A stretch of 64,000 bases of DNA. Origin: Gemmatimonadota bacterium (GTDB taxonomy: Bacteria > Gemmatimonadota > Gemmatimonadetes > Longimicrobiales > Gaopeijiaceae). Location: positions 1 to 64,000 of the forward strand of contig JAUIEJ010000011.1 of the NCBI GenBank assembly GCA_030428885.1, in the 5' to 3' direction. The notes beneath the pieces were generated by a model. That model had not been told where the DNA came from and made no database searches. It saw only the letters and a program-made list of their open reading frames with translations. Shown here piece after piece: positions 17,106 through 26,309 of the stretch. Position 1 is the stretch's first letter. The number at the start of each line of letters is the position of its first letter. Position numbers and translations under genes: made by a program.

Positions 17106-18064
17106 AGCCCCGCGCCCTGGCCCTCACCGGGCCCACGACCTCGGGAAAGACGTCCCTGGGCCTGGCCCTGGCCCGGCGGTTGGGCGGCGAGATCATCTCC
17201 ATGGACTCCCGCCAGGTGTACCGGGGCATGGACATCGGCACCGACAAGGTCACGGCCCGGGAGCGGGCGGGGGTGCCCCACTACGGCCTCGACCTGGTGG
17301 ACCCCGATGAACGCTACTCGGCGGGCCGGTACGCCCGGGAGGTTCGCCGGTGGATTCCCGAGATCGAGGCCCGGGGCCACCTGCCCCTCCTGGTGGGGGG
17401 AACGGGCTTCTTCCTCAGGGCGGTCCTGGAGCCCATCTTCCGGGAACCGCCCCTGGATCCGGCGCGCCGCCTGGCCCTGCGGGCGGTGCTGGGGCGCGTT
17501 CCCCTCGACGGGCTGGCCCGGTGGCTGGAGCGGCTGGACCCGGAGCGGGCGCCGCTGGCGATGGCCGGGGGACGGCAGCGGGTGGAGCGCACCCTCGAGG
17601 TCCCGCTCCTCACGGGTCGCTCCCTGTCGTGGTGGCACCGGGAGGCCCCGGCCGACGGGCCCGCCGTACCCTGTCTGGTGGTGTGCCTGCGCTGCCCCCG
17701 GGAGGAACTGGACCGCCGCATCGACGCCCGGGTGTCCCGCATGGTGGAACGGGGGTTCCTGGACGAGGTACGGGGGCTCGTGGAGGCGGGGTACGGGCCC
17801 GACGACCCGGGAATGAGCGGGACCGGGTACCGGGAGGTGGCCGCCGCCCTCCGGGGCGAGATGACCCTCGACGAGGCCCTGGACGAGATGCGGCGTCAGA
17901 CCCGGCGCTACGCCCGCCGACAGCTCACCTGGTTCCGGAACCAGCTCCCCGATACGACCCTGGTGCTCGACGTGGCGCTGGGGCGGGACGCCCTCCTGGA
18001 CCGCATCGAAACCGCCTGGCGCGACGCCGGGGAATCCTCCACGACGACCGAGACTGGGCCATGA
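17102..18064 (+). CDS. miaA: tRNA dimethylallyltransferase
   Basis: 320 residues from ATG 17102, overlapping the mutL stop (ATGA). The P-loop is GPTTSGKTS, followed by DSRQVYRGMDIGT and the lid region LVGGTGFFLRA; the tail has GTGYREVAAALRG and RRYARRQLTWFRN. MiaA adds a dimethylallyl group to A37 of tRNAs reading UNN codons. The isoprenoid donor pathway is encoded elsewhere in this window (dxs, ispA). The mutL-miaA order is a common bacterial arrangement. Confidence 0.95.
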   Translation: MKPRALALTGPTTSGKTSLGLALARRLGGEIISMDSRQVYRGMDIGTDKVTARERAGVPHYGLDLVDPDERYSAGRYAREVRRWIPEIEARGHLPLLVGGTGFFLRAVLEPIFREPPLDPARRLALRAVLGRVPLDGLARWLERLDPERAPLAMAGGRQRVERTLEVPLLTGRSLSWWHREAPADGPAVPCLVVCLRCPREELDRRIDARVSRMVERGFLDEVRGLVEAGYGPDDPGMSGTGYREVAAALRGEMTLDEALDEMRRQTRRYARRQLTWFRNQLPDTTLVLDVALGRDALLDRIETAWRDAGESSTTTETGP

Positions 18065-18846
18065 CTGTCTGGGAAGCGCTGATCCTGGGGTTCGTCCAGG
18101 GCGCCACCGAGTTTCTTCCCGTGTCGAGTTCGGGCCATCTGGTGGTGGCCCAGGAACTCCTGGACATCCACGTGGAGGGAGTGCTCTTCGAGGTGGCGGT
18201 CCACGTGGCCACCCTCCTCTCCATCGCCCTGGTCTACCGCCGCCGCATCGTGGATCTGGTGGTGGGCATGGTGCGGCGGGAGAGCGACGCCTGGGGATAC
18301 GTGGGACTCCTGGTGGCCGCCACGGTCCCCGCGGCGATCCTGGGGCTGGCCTTCGAAGACCGCCTGGAGGCCCTCTTCGACGACCCGGTGGTGCCCGGCG
18401 TGGCGTTCCTGGTGACGGGCGCGGTGTTGTGGTCGTCCAGGGCGGCCCTGGCCCGGGACCCGTCCCGCAAACCGTGGCTCACGGCGGCCATCCTCATCGG
18501 CTTCGCCCAGGCCTTCGCCCTCGTCCCGGGCATCAGCCGGTCCGGGAGCACGGTGGTGGCCGCACTCTGGCTGGGCGTGGCCCCCGCCGAGGCGGCCGCC
18601 TTCTCGTTTCTCATGGCCCTTCCGGCCATCTCGGGTGCGGCGGTGCTCCAGATTCCCGACGTGATGGCGGGTCCGGTGGACATCACCACGGCGGCCCTCC
18701 TCACCGGCGGGGTGGCGGCGGCCGTCACGGGGGTCCTGGCCATCAAGACCTTCGTGGAGATGCTCCGCCGCAAGGCCTTCCACCAGTTCGCCGTCTACGT
18801 GTGGCTCCTGGGGGCCGCCTTCCTCGCATGGGTGCTCCTGGGATGA
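18061..18846 (+). CDS. uppP: Undecaprenyl-diphosphate phosphatase
   Basis: 261 residues, ATGA-coupled to miaA. This is a multi-pass BacA/UppP membrane protein with both signature motifs, EFLPVSSSGHL near the N-terminus and PGISRSGST at about 155-163. It recycles undecaprenyl diphosphate to the monophosphate carrier for peptidoglycan and other envelope polymers and confers basal bacitracin resistance. Length and helix pattern are typical. Confidence 0.95.
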   Translation: MTVWEALILGFVQGATEFLPVSSSGHLVVAQELLDIHVEGVLFEVAVHVATLLSIALVYRRRIVDLVVGMVRRESDAWGYVGLLVAATVPAAILGLAFEDRLEALFDDPVVPGVAFLVTGAVLWSSRAALARDPSRKPWLTAAILIGFAQAFALVPGISRSGSTVVAALWLGVAPAEAAAFSFLMALPAISGAAVLQIPDVMAGPVDITTAALLTGGVAAAVTGVLAIKTFVEMLRRKAFHQFAVYVWLLGAAFLAWVLLG

Positions 18847-19712
18847 CCGAGCTCGACCGCCTGGTGGCCCGGGCCCTGGACGAAGACGTGGGCACGGGCG
18901 ACGTCACCACGGCGTGGACCGTCCCCGCCCAGGCCCGGGGCCGGGCCGAGATCCGGGCCAAGGCCCCTCTCGTGGTGGCGGGGCTGGATCCGGCGATCCG
19001 GGTGTTCGGGGCGGTGGACCCGGAACTGGTGCTGGAGATCGACGTGGACGACGGCGCTCCCCGGGCCCCGGGAGAGCGGGTTCTGGCCGTGGACGGCCGT
19101 CTGGCGTCGATCCTCACCGCCGAGCGCACCGCCCTCAATTTCCTGGGACGCCTCTCGGGCATCGCCACCCTGACCCGGAGGTTCGTGGCGGCGGTGGAGG
19201 GCACGGGGGCCCGGGTCATCGACACCCGGAAGACCACGCCGGGATGGCGGGCCCTGGAGAAGGCCGCGGTCCGGGCCGGGGGCGGCACGAACCATCGCCT
19301 GGGGCTCCACGACATGGTCCTGGTGAAGGAGAACCACATCGCTTCGGCCGGAGGGCTGGAGGCGGCGGTGGCAGCCGTGGCGTCCCACAACGCGCAGGGA
19401 CTCCCGGTGGAGGTGGAGGTCCGGAATCTCGGGGAGCTCGAACGGGCCCTCACCCTGGGGGTCGAGCGGATCCTCCTGGACAACATGGATCCCGACACGT
19501 TGCGCGAGGCCGTGGCCCGGACCCGGGCCCACCCCGGCGGGGGTGCCGTCCTCGAGGCGTCGGGCAACGTGACCCTGGAGACGGTGGCCACCGTGGCCGG
19601 CACCGGCGTCGATCTGGTGAGCGTGGGGGCCCTGACCCATTCGGCGCCGGTGGCGGATCTCTCCCTCGTGGTGGTGGAGCGTCGTTCCGGGCCCGTCTCC
19701 GGATCGGCCTGA
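18843..19712 (+). CDS. nadC: Nicotinate-nucleotide pyrophosphorylase (quinolinate phosphoribosyltransferase)
   Basis: 289 residues, ATGA-coupled to uppP. Conserved sites include EDVGTGDVTT, ERTALNFL, DTRKTTPGWR, GGGTNHRLGLHD, LVKENHI, LLDNM and the C-terminal VSVGALTHS. It converts quinolinate and PRPP to nicotinate mononucleotide in de novo NAD synthesis. nadA and nadB are not in the window. nadK lies 25 kb downstream. Confidence 0.95.
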   Translation: MTELDRLVARALDEDVGTGDVTTAWTVPAQARGRAEIRAKAPLVVAGLDPAIRVFGAVDPELVLEIDVDDGAPRAPGERVLAVDGRLASILTAERTALNFLGRLSGIATLTRRFVAAVEGTGARVIDTRKTTPGWRALEKAAVRAGGGTNHRLGLHDMVLVKENHIASAGGLEAAVAAVASHNAQGLPVEVEVRNLGELERALTLGVERILLDNMDPDTLREAVARTRAHPGGGAVLEASGNVTLETVATVAGTGVDLVSVGALTHSAPVADLSLVVVERRSGPVSGSA

Positions 19713-19722
19713 GGCGGCGCCC

Positions 19723-20550
19723 GTGGACCCCCTCACCCACTGGGAAGGCGAGCCGGTGTCGGTGCGGGAGGCCGTGTGGGGCATCCCTCGCCTGGAGGCC
19801 TGGGCCCAGCTCCCGTCCACCAACGACCGGGGGCGACGCCTGGCCCTGGACGGGGCGCCGGCCTGGACGGTGGTGGTGGCCGGGCGGCAGACCGCGGGGC
19901 GGGGGAGGGCGGGCCGCCCGTGGCAGTCCGACGACGGGGCCGGGCTGTGGGCCTCGGTGATCCTGCGCCCCCGCTCCCCGGCCCAGGGCGGCCTTCTTCC
20001 CCTCCTCACCGGGGTGGCCCTGGCCCGTGCCCTGGAGGCCGATCCGTCCGCCCCGGGGCCGGGAGTGGGACTGAAGTGGCCCAACGACGTCTGGATCGCC
20101 GGCCGGAAGGTGGCGGGCGTGCTCTGTGAAGCGGCGGCCGCGGCGGTGGTGGTAGGGGTGGGGGTCAACCTCCGCACCCCACCCGGCGGCTTCGCCCCGG
20201 GTCACGCCGCCCGGTCGGGAAGCCTGGAGGCCCTCTCGGGCCGACCCTGGTCCGGGGCCCGGGTCCTGGGCGCCCTGATCCGGGAACTGCGCCCCCTGCT
20301 GGATCCGCCCCGGCTTCGCTTCGACGGACCGCTGGCGCGAGCCTGGGGGGAGCGGGACATTCTCCTGGGGCGACCGGTCCGGGTGGGTCCGGTCCAGGGC
20401 ATCGCCCGGGGCGTGGATCCCGACGGCTCCCTCCGGGTCGAACGGCCCGACGGGACCCTCACCCCCGTGCGGGCCGGCCGCGTGGAGTGGACGCCCCCCG
20501 ACGGCCCGGCCCCTGGCGCCGCGGCCTCCAACGACGGAACCGAGGAGTGA
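19723..20550 (+). CDS. birA: Biotin--[acetyl-CoA-carboxylase] ligase, catalytic-only form
   Basis: 275 residues from GTG 19723. Sites: the GRGRAGRPW biotinoyl-AMP loop, then LKWPNDVW and GRKVAGVLCE, with an SH3-like C-terminal domain (about 225-265). There is no N-terminal winged helix, so it is a group I ligase that biotinylates the carboxyl carrier protein but should not repress the bio genes. coaX follows 2 nt downstream and its RBS lies over this gene's end. Confidence 0.92.
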   Translation: MDPLTHWEGEPVSVREAVWGIPRLEAWAQLPSTNDRGRRLALDGAPAWTVVVAGRQTAGRGRAGRPWQSDDGAGLWASVILRPRSPAQGGLLPLLTGVALARALEADPSAPGPGVGLKWPNDVWIAGRKVAGVLCEAAAAAVVVGVGVNLRTPPGGFAPGHAARSGSLEALSGRPWSGARVLGALIRELRPLLDPPRLRFDGPLARAWGERDILLGRPVRVGPVQGIARGVDPDGSLRVERPDGTLTPVRAGRVEWTPPDGPAPGAAASNDGTEE

Positions 20551-20552
20551 CC

Positions 20553-21326
20553 ATGCAGTTGGTGCTGGACGTGGGAAACACCGAGACGGTGGTGGGCGCC
20601 GTGGCCGGGCGCGATGAGGTCCGGGGACACTGGCGCATCTCCACCCAGGTGCCTCGCACCGCCGACGAATACACCTACCTCCTCCGGGGCATGCTCCGGG
20701 ACTCGGGATTCGGCGACGTGCCGTTCCGCAGGGCCGTGCTCGGCTCGGTGGTGCCCGCGGCCAACGACGTCCTGGTGCCTACCCTGGAGCGCCTGGTGGA
20801 GGGGGGCGTCCTCACGGTGGATGCCACCTCCGACCTCCCCATCCGCCTCGAGGTCGACGAGCCCCGATCCGTGGGCGCCGACCGGGTCGTGAACACCCTG
20901 GCGGCCCGGGAGATGTACGGCCGGGACACCATCGCCGTGGATCTGGGCACCGCCACCACCTACGACTGCATCACCGCCGACGGGGTGTTCGTGGGGGGCG
21001 TCATCGCCCCGGGGGTGTCGGCGGGGCTGGAGTGGCTGGGCCGCCGCACGGCCAAGCTGCCCCGGGTCGAGTTCCTGCCCCCCGACACCGTCATCGGCAC
21101 CCGCACCGAAACCTGCATCCGGAGTGGGATCTTCTACGGCGTCATCGACGGCATCGACGGCATGGTGGAGCGGATCCGGGCCGAGTGGGGGCGCCCCGAC
21201 GCCCTGGTGGTGGCCACGGGCGGCTACGCGCCCCTGGTGGGCCCCCATACCCGCACCGTGGAGACGGTGGAGCCGTTCCTGACCCTCTACGGCCTGGCCA
21301 TCGCCGGGGAGTTGCTGGGCGCCTGA
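20553..21326 (+). CDS. coaX: Type III pantothenate kinase
   Basis: 257 residues from ATG 20553; GAGGAG at 20542-20547 is the RBS, and the upstream in-frame extension overlaps birA. ASKHA-type motifs: DVGNTETVVG (phosphate 1), GADRVVNTLAA, VDLGTATTYDCI and ATGGYAPLV. It phosphorylates pantothenate in the first step of CoA synthesis and is insensitive to CoA feedback in known family members. The birA-coaX neighbourhood is common in bacteria. Confidence 0.95.
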   Translation: MQLVLDVGNTETVVGAVAGRDEVRGHWRISTQVPRTADEYTYLLRGMLRDSGFGDVPFRRAVLGSVVPAANDVLVPTLERLVEGGVLTVDATSDLPIRLEVDEPRSVGADRVVNTLAAREMYGRDTIAVDLGTATTYDCITADGVFVGGVIAPGVSAGLEWLGRRTAKLPRVEFLPPDTVIGTRTETCIRSGIFYGVIDGIDGMVERIRAEWGRPDALVVATGGYAPLVGPHTRTVETVEPFLTLYGLAIAGELLGA

Positions 21327-21342
21327 CGACCCGGCCGACCCT

Positions 21343-22353
21343 TCAGGGCCCGGCGGGCGCCGGGGCCCGGGCGGTGTCCCGCAATCGGCGGCCGTACCAC
21401 CGGATCCATCCGTTGCTCCACCCCAGCATACGGGCGTTGCGCACGATGGCCGTCACGTCGGCGCGTCCGATCTTGGTCTCCTCGCGGAACACCCGGGGGT
21501 TGGACCGGGAGATGGCCAGGGTGCGCACGGCGAAGAGGTAGGGCAGGAGGCAGAAGAGGCGCACCCCGTGGCGGCGCCGGGGCAGCACGGCCAGGTACCG
21601 GCGCGCCGCCTCCAGATGCCCTTCGGCCTTGTCCACCAGGCGGTCCAGGATCGCCCGCTCCACGGCGGGGTCCTCCACCGAGCCCTCCAGGAGGGCCACG
21701 GGGTCGGGAGCCCCGGCGGGCACGAACGAGCGGGGCACGAACACCCACCCCCGCTCCCAGTCGCCGTGGAGTCCCCGGATCACGTTCACCGTCTGGAGCG
21801 CCAGTCCGAACTCCCGTCCCAACCCCATCATGCGCTCGTGGGACCGGGCCACCGCCGGCAGGTCCAGGGCGAAGAGGTCGGTGAGGAGCCACCCCACCCG
21901 GCCCGCCACCTCGTGCATGTAGTCGTCCAGCGCCGCCTCGTCGGCGATGTCGGGCCCTCGCCGCACCCATCGGGCCATGCCGTCGGTGGAGTCGGCGGTG
22001 TGGCGCACGATGACGTCCCGGGCCCCGGGCCGCATGGCCTCCAGCGCCTCGTGCACCCGGGCCGCGTTGCGGGCCACCAGGGCGTCGGGGGTGTCGTCGT
22101 CCACCCCCACCAGGCGGTCCACCAGCGCGCCCCCGGGGGCGTCGCCCCGGAGAGCCCGGGCCCACGACTCCAGGAGGGGCACCTTCTCGTCCGGCGTCAT
22201 GGACTCGTTGTCCTCCAGGTAATCCGACACCCGGAGCACCAGGTAGGCCACCTCGATCTCCGAGCGCAGGGGCTCGGGAAGGAGGTCGATGCCCAGGGCG
22301 AAGGTCCGGCTCGCCGCGTGGAGCAGTTCGTTGAGGGTGGGGGACTCGGGCAT
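21343..22353 (-). CDS. Squalene/phytoene synthase-family protein (squalene-synthase-like)
   Basis: 336 residues. The N-terminus resembles eukaryotic-type squalene synthases: SRTFALGIDLLP, then LRVSDYLEDN, the first Asp-rich motif (DxxED). The second motif, normally DYLED after NIIR, reads NVIRGLHGDWERGW, so two acidic residues are replaced by Gly and only one Asp remains. The expected reaction is head-to-head condensation of two prenyl diphosphates, but the changed motif leaves chemistry uncertain. No hopanoid or carotenoid genes adjoin. A TACCTT -10-like box ends 7 nt before the ATG, so the message may be leaderless. Confidence 0.8.
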   Translation of the reverse strand: MPESPTLNELLHAASRTFALGIDLLPEPLRSEIEVAYLVLRVSDYLEDNESMTPDEKVPLLESWARALRGDAPGGALVDRLVGVDDDTPDALVARNAARVHEALEAMRPGARDVIVRHTADSTDGMARWVRRGPDIADEAALDDYMHEVAGRVGWLLTDLFALDLPAVARSHERMMGLGREFGLALQTVNVIRGLHGDWERGWVFVPRSFVPAGAPDPVALLEGSVEDPAVERAILDRLVDKAEGHLEAARRYLAVLPRRRHGVRLFCLLPYLFAVRTLAISRSNPRVFREETKIGRADVTAIVRNARMLGWSNGWIRWYGRRLRDTARAPAPAGP

Positions 22354-22507
22354 GGCCCGAAAGGTAGCGGATCGGGGCCGTGGCGCACCCCCGGGGCGGC
22401 GGCGCCGGGGAGAGGCGCCGACAGGGGTGGGCGCCGGGCCCCCGGATCACCGGATGTGCCCGTGGGGCAAGGGATACGCCCCTGTTACCCCGACCCCGGC
22501 CCCCGGC

Positions 22508-22535
22508 TTGACACGGCCCGTCACCCCTCTATCAT
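22508..22535 (+). promoter_or_regulatory. groESL promoter
   Basis: TTGACA (22508-22513), a 16-bp spacer and TATCAT (22530-22535). Transcription would begin about 22542, right at the edge of the CIRCE operator. This is the best vegetative-type promoter in the window. Confidence 0.75.
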
Positions 22536-22546
22536 TCAGACGGCTG

Positions 22547-22573
22547 TTAGCACTCCCATGTCTTGAGTGCTAA
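22547..22573 (+). promoter_or_regulatory. CIRCE operator (HrcA binding site)
   Basis: A perfect CIRCE element: TTAGCACTC, 9-nt spacer, GAGTGCTAA. It lies just downstream of the -10 box and 53 nt before groES, so HrcA bound here should block groESL transcription except under heat or misfolding stress. hrcA itself is not in the window. Confidence 0.97.
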
Positions 22574-22625
22574 CAGGAGTCCTCGATCAACATCCACACC
22601 ATCTCTGTCTCAGGAGGCAGGCGAT

Positions 22626-22931
22626 ATGGCTACTTCCGCTGCGACGAAGATCCAGCCGCTCGCGGACCGCGTCGTCGTGAAGCCCCTGGAGGAGGCCGAG
22701 CAGATGCGCGGCAACCTCTACATCCCCGACACGGCCAAGGAAAAGCCCCAGCAGGGCGAGGTCGTGGCTCTCGGGCCGGGCAAGATCGCCGACAACGGCG
22801 ACCGCGTGGCCCCGGAGCTCGAAGTGGGCAACCGGGTGCTCTACGGCAAGTACAGCGGCACCGAGGTCACCGTCGCCGGGGAGGAGTACCTGATCCTCCG
22901 CGAGTCCGACGTCCTCGCCGTTCTGAAGTGA
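22626..22931 (+). CDS. groES: Co-chaperonin GroES
   Basis: 101 residues from ATG 22626, with a strong RBS (CAGGAGG, 22611-22617). Core motifs: [18 protein letters not shown], the mobile loop with [14 protein letters not shown], and [24 protein letters not shown]. The frame stays open upstream through the CIRCE region, but that part is leader. It caps GroEL. groEL follows after 43 nt. Confidence 0.97.
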   Translation: MATSAATKIQPLADRVVVKPLEEAEQMRGNLYIPDTAKEKPQQGEVVALGPGKIADNGDRVAPELEVGNRVLYGKYSGTEVTVAGEEYLILRESDVLAVLK

Positions 22932-22974
22932 CGATCCGCGACCTCATCGCACACGTGTAAACAGGAGTCGATAC

Positions 22975-24615
<1,641 letters not shown>

Positions 24616-24664
24616 GCCCGAGCCTCGCCCGCGCCGGCTCCGGCCGGCCCTCGAGGTCACACCG

Positions 24665-24696
24665 ACGCCCGGTCCCCGTTCGCGGGGGCCGGGCGT
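24665..24696. terminator. Hairpin between groEL and the convergent amidohydrolase gene
   Basis: A 13-bp stem, ACGCCCGGTCCCC with GGGGGCCGGGCGT (one G-T pair), closes a 6-nt loop. It sits in the 88-bp gap between two convergent stops, so it probably serves both strands. There is no strong U run. Confidence 0.5.
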
Positions 24697-24703
24697 TCGG
24701 CGT

Positions 24704-26245
24704 TCAGGGCCCTCCGCCCGCCGTCGGGCCCCGCACGGGCCGGCCCGGGAACCGGGCGTCCAGGATCGCCCCATCCCGCAGGACCGGGACGCCCGCGACC
24801 ACCACGGCGTCGATCCCGGCCGAGGGAAGGGTGGGTTGGGCGTAGGTCGCCCGATCCAGAACGGTCTCCGCGTCGAAGACGACGATGTCCGCGTCGGCCC
24901 CGGGTTGGAGCCGGCCCTTTCGCGCCATGTCCGGCACCCGTTCCTCGAGATACCGGGCCGGTTCGAGGCTCAGCTTGCGCACGGCCTCCATCAGGGTCAG
25001 GACGCCTTCGTCGCGCACGTACCGCCCCAGCACCCGGGCGTTCGTGCCCGCCACCCGGGGGTGGGTCCGTCCCGAGTCCCACGCACCGTCGCTGGCGATC
25101 ATGGCCAGGGGGTGGGCCAGGCACTCCCGCACCGCCCGCTCGCGGCTCGCCGGGTCTTCGGGGTGGTAGATCACGAGGCCACCCTCCGCACGGTACCGGG
25201 CGTAGGACTCGCGGGTCAGGCGCTCCCCGGTGGGCGGCCATTCCATGCGCTGGAATCGCTCGTCGGGCCACGTTCTCCACGCCTCCGGATCGCCCCGATC
25301 GATGAAGGTGGCGGACGCGAGGTAGGGGTAGCAGTCGGTCCCCACCCTCAGGCCGCGCGCCCGAGCGCCTTCGAACAGGGTCAGCGCCTCCCCCGTGAAC
25401 CCGCCGTGCATGCTCTGGAGGTGACTCAGGTGGACGGCGGTGCCCGTGACGGCGGCTGTGGCGATGATCTCGTAGATGTCGCCCCACTCCCGGACGGGGT
25501 GGAAGTCGCGGCCGTGGAGGTGAGACGGAGCGCCGTGGTCGGCGGCCAGCCGGACCATGCGAAGGATCTCGCTATGGGTGGCGCCCGGCGTGTACTGGAC
25601 ACCGAACGACACCGCAAGGGCGCCGGCCTCCAGCCCCCTCTCCACGAGGATCGCGAGGGTGTCGAGTTCCTCGGCGTCGAGGGCGCGGTCATCGAGCTCC
25701 GGCTGGACCCGCACCGTGTTGAGCCCGGGCCAGTCGGGCATGCCGAGATGGAGCTCGACGGTCGTGTCGCCTGCGGCGATCCGGCGAAGCGTCTGATGGT
25801 CCACCGCGGTGCCGTAGTGGGCGATGGCGGTTCCGGCGAGCCCTTCGTAGTAGGCCGGGACGTCGACCGCTCCTCCCTCCAGCATGAGCACGGTGGTGGT
25901 GCCGTCGGCGACCCGCAGGCGGAAGAGGGCGTCGCCGTGCTGGTAGGTGTTGAGGTCGATGAACCCGGGGGCCACGACGAGCCCATCGGCCGCGAGGGTA
26001 TCCAGGCCTTCCAGCGGCGACCCGGAGATGGCTGCGATGGCGCCGTCCCGGATCCCCACGTGCCGGACGGCGTCCAAACCCGTTTCCGGGTCGAGAACCC
26101 GGCCTCCCTCGACTACCAGGTCGAAGGCCCCGGGGTCGACCGGCGCCGTGCACCCGGCCACGGACAGGGCGGATACCAGGGCTGCGAGGCCTCGGGCGGG
26201 GAGGGGGGCGAGTGCTCGACCCCTCGGGAGCGGGCGCCGGTTCAT
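24704..26245 (-). CDS. Lipoprotein amidohydrolase (N-acyl-D-amino-acid deacylase-like)
   Basis: 513 residues from ATG 26245; the lipobox is SVAGC. An amidohydrolase beta-sandwich starts at 'FDLVVEGGRVLDPETG'. The barrel's first strand reads GFIDLNTYQHGD: the usual HxH metal pair appears as YxH. Later ligand-like positions are present (SHLHGRDFH, VHLSHLQSMHG, IASDGAWDSG). The C-terminal 'KGRLQPGADADIVVFD' is typical of D-aminoacylases. It probably hydrolyses an N-acyl amino acid or cyclic amide in the periplasm. Two further in-frame starts (26254, 26269) lie inside or beyond a predicted -10 box. Confidence 0.78.
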   Translation of the reverse strand: MNRRPLPRGRALAPLPARGLAALVSALSVAGCTAPVDPGAFDLVVEGGRVLDPETGLDAVRHVGIRDGAIAAISGSPLEGLDTLAADGLVVAPGFIDLNTYQHGDALFRLRVADGTTTVLMLEGGAVDVPAYYEGLAGTAIAHYGTAVDHQTLRRIAAGDTTVELHLGMPDWPGLNTVRVQPELDDRALDAEELDTLAILVERGLEAGALAVSFGVQYTPGATHSEILRMVRLAADHGAPSHLHGRDFHPVREWGDIYEIIATAAVTGTAVHLSHLQSMHGGFTGEALTLFEGARARGLRVGTDCYPYLASATFIDRGDPEAWRTWPDERFQRMEWPPTGERLTRESYARYRAEGGLVIYHPEDPASRERAVRECLAHPLAMIASDGAWDSGRTHPRVAGTNARVLGRYVRDEGVLTLMEAVRKLSLEPARYLEERVPDMARKGRLQPGADADIVVFDAETVLDRATYAQPTLPSAGIDAVVVAGVPVLRDGAILDARFPGRPVRGPTAGGGP

Positions 26246-26252
26246 GGACGGC

Positions 26253-26280
26253 ATTGTAGCCCCGCCCACCCGACGGGCAA
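26253..26280 (-). promoter_or_regulatory. Promoter for the amidohydrolase gene, giving a near-leaderless mRNA
   Basis: On the minus strand TTGCCC (26280-26275), a 16-bp spacer and TACAAT (26258-26253). Initiation about 7 nt later would fall at the ATG at 26245, so the mRNA would have no Shine-Dalgarno leader. Confidence 0.45.
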
Positions 26281-26309
26281 GCCTCCCACGACCCGGTGCG
26301 GGCCGAACC

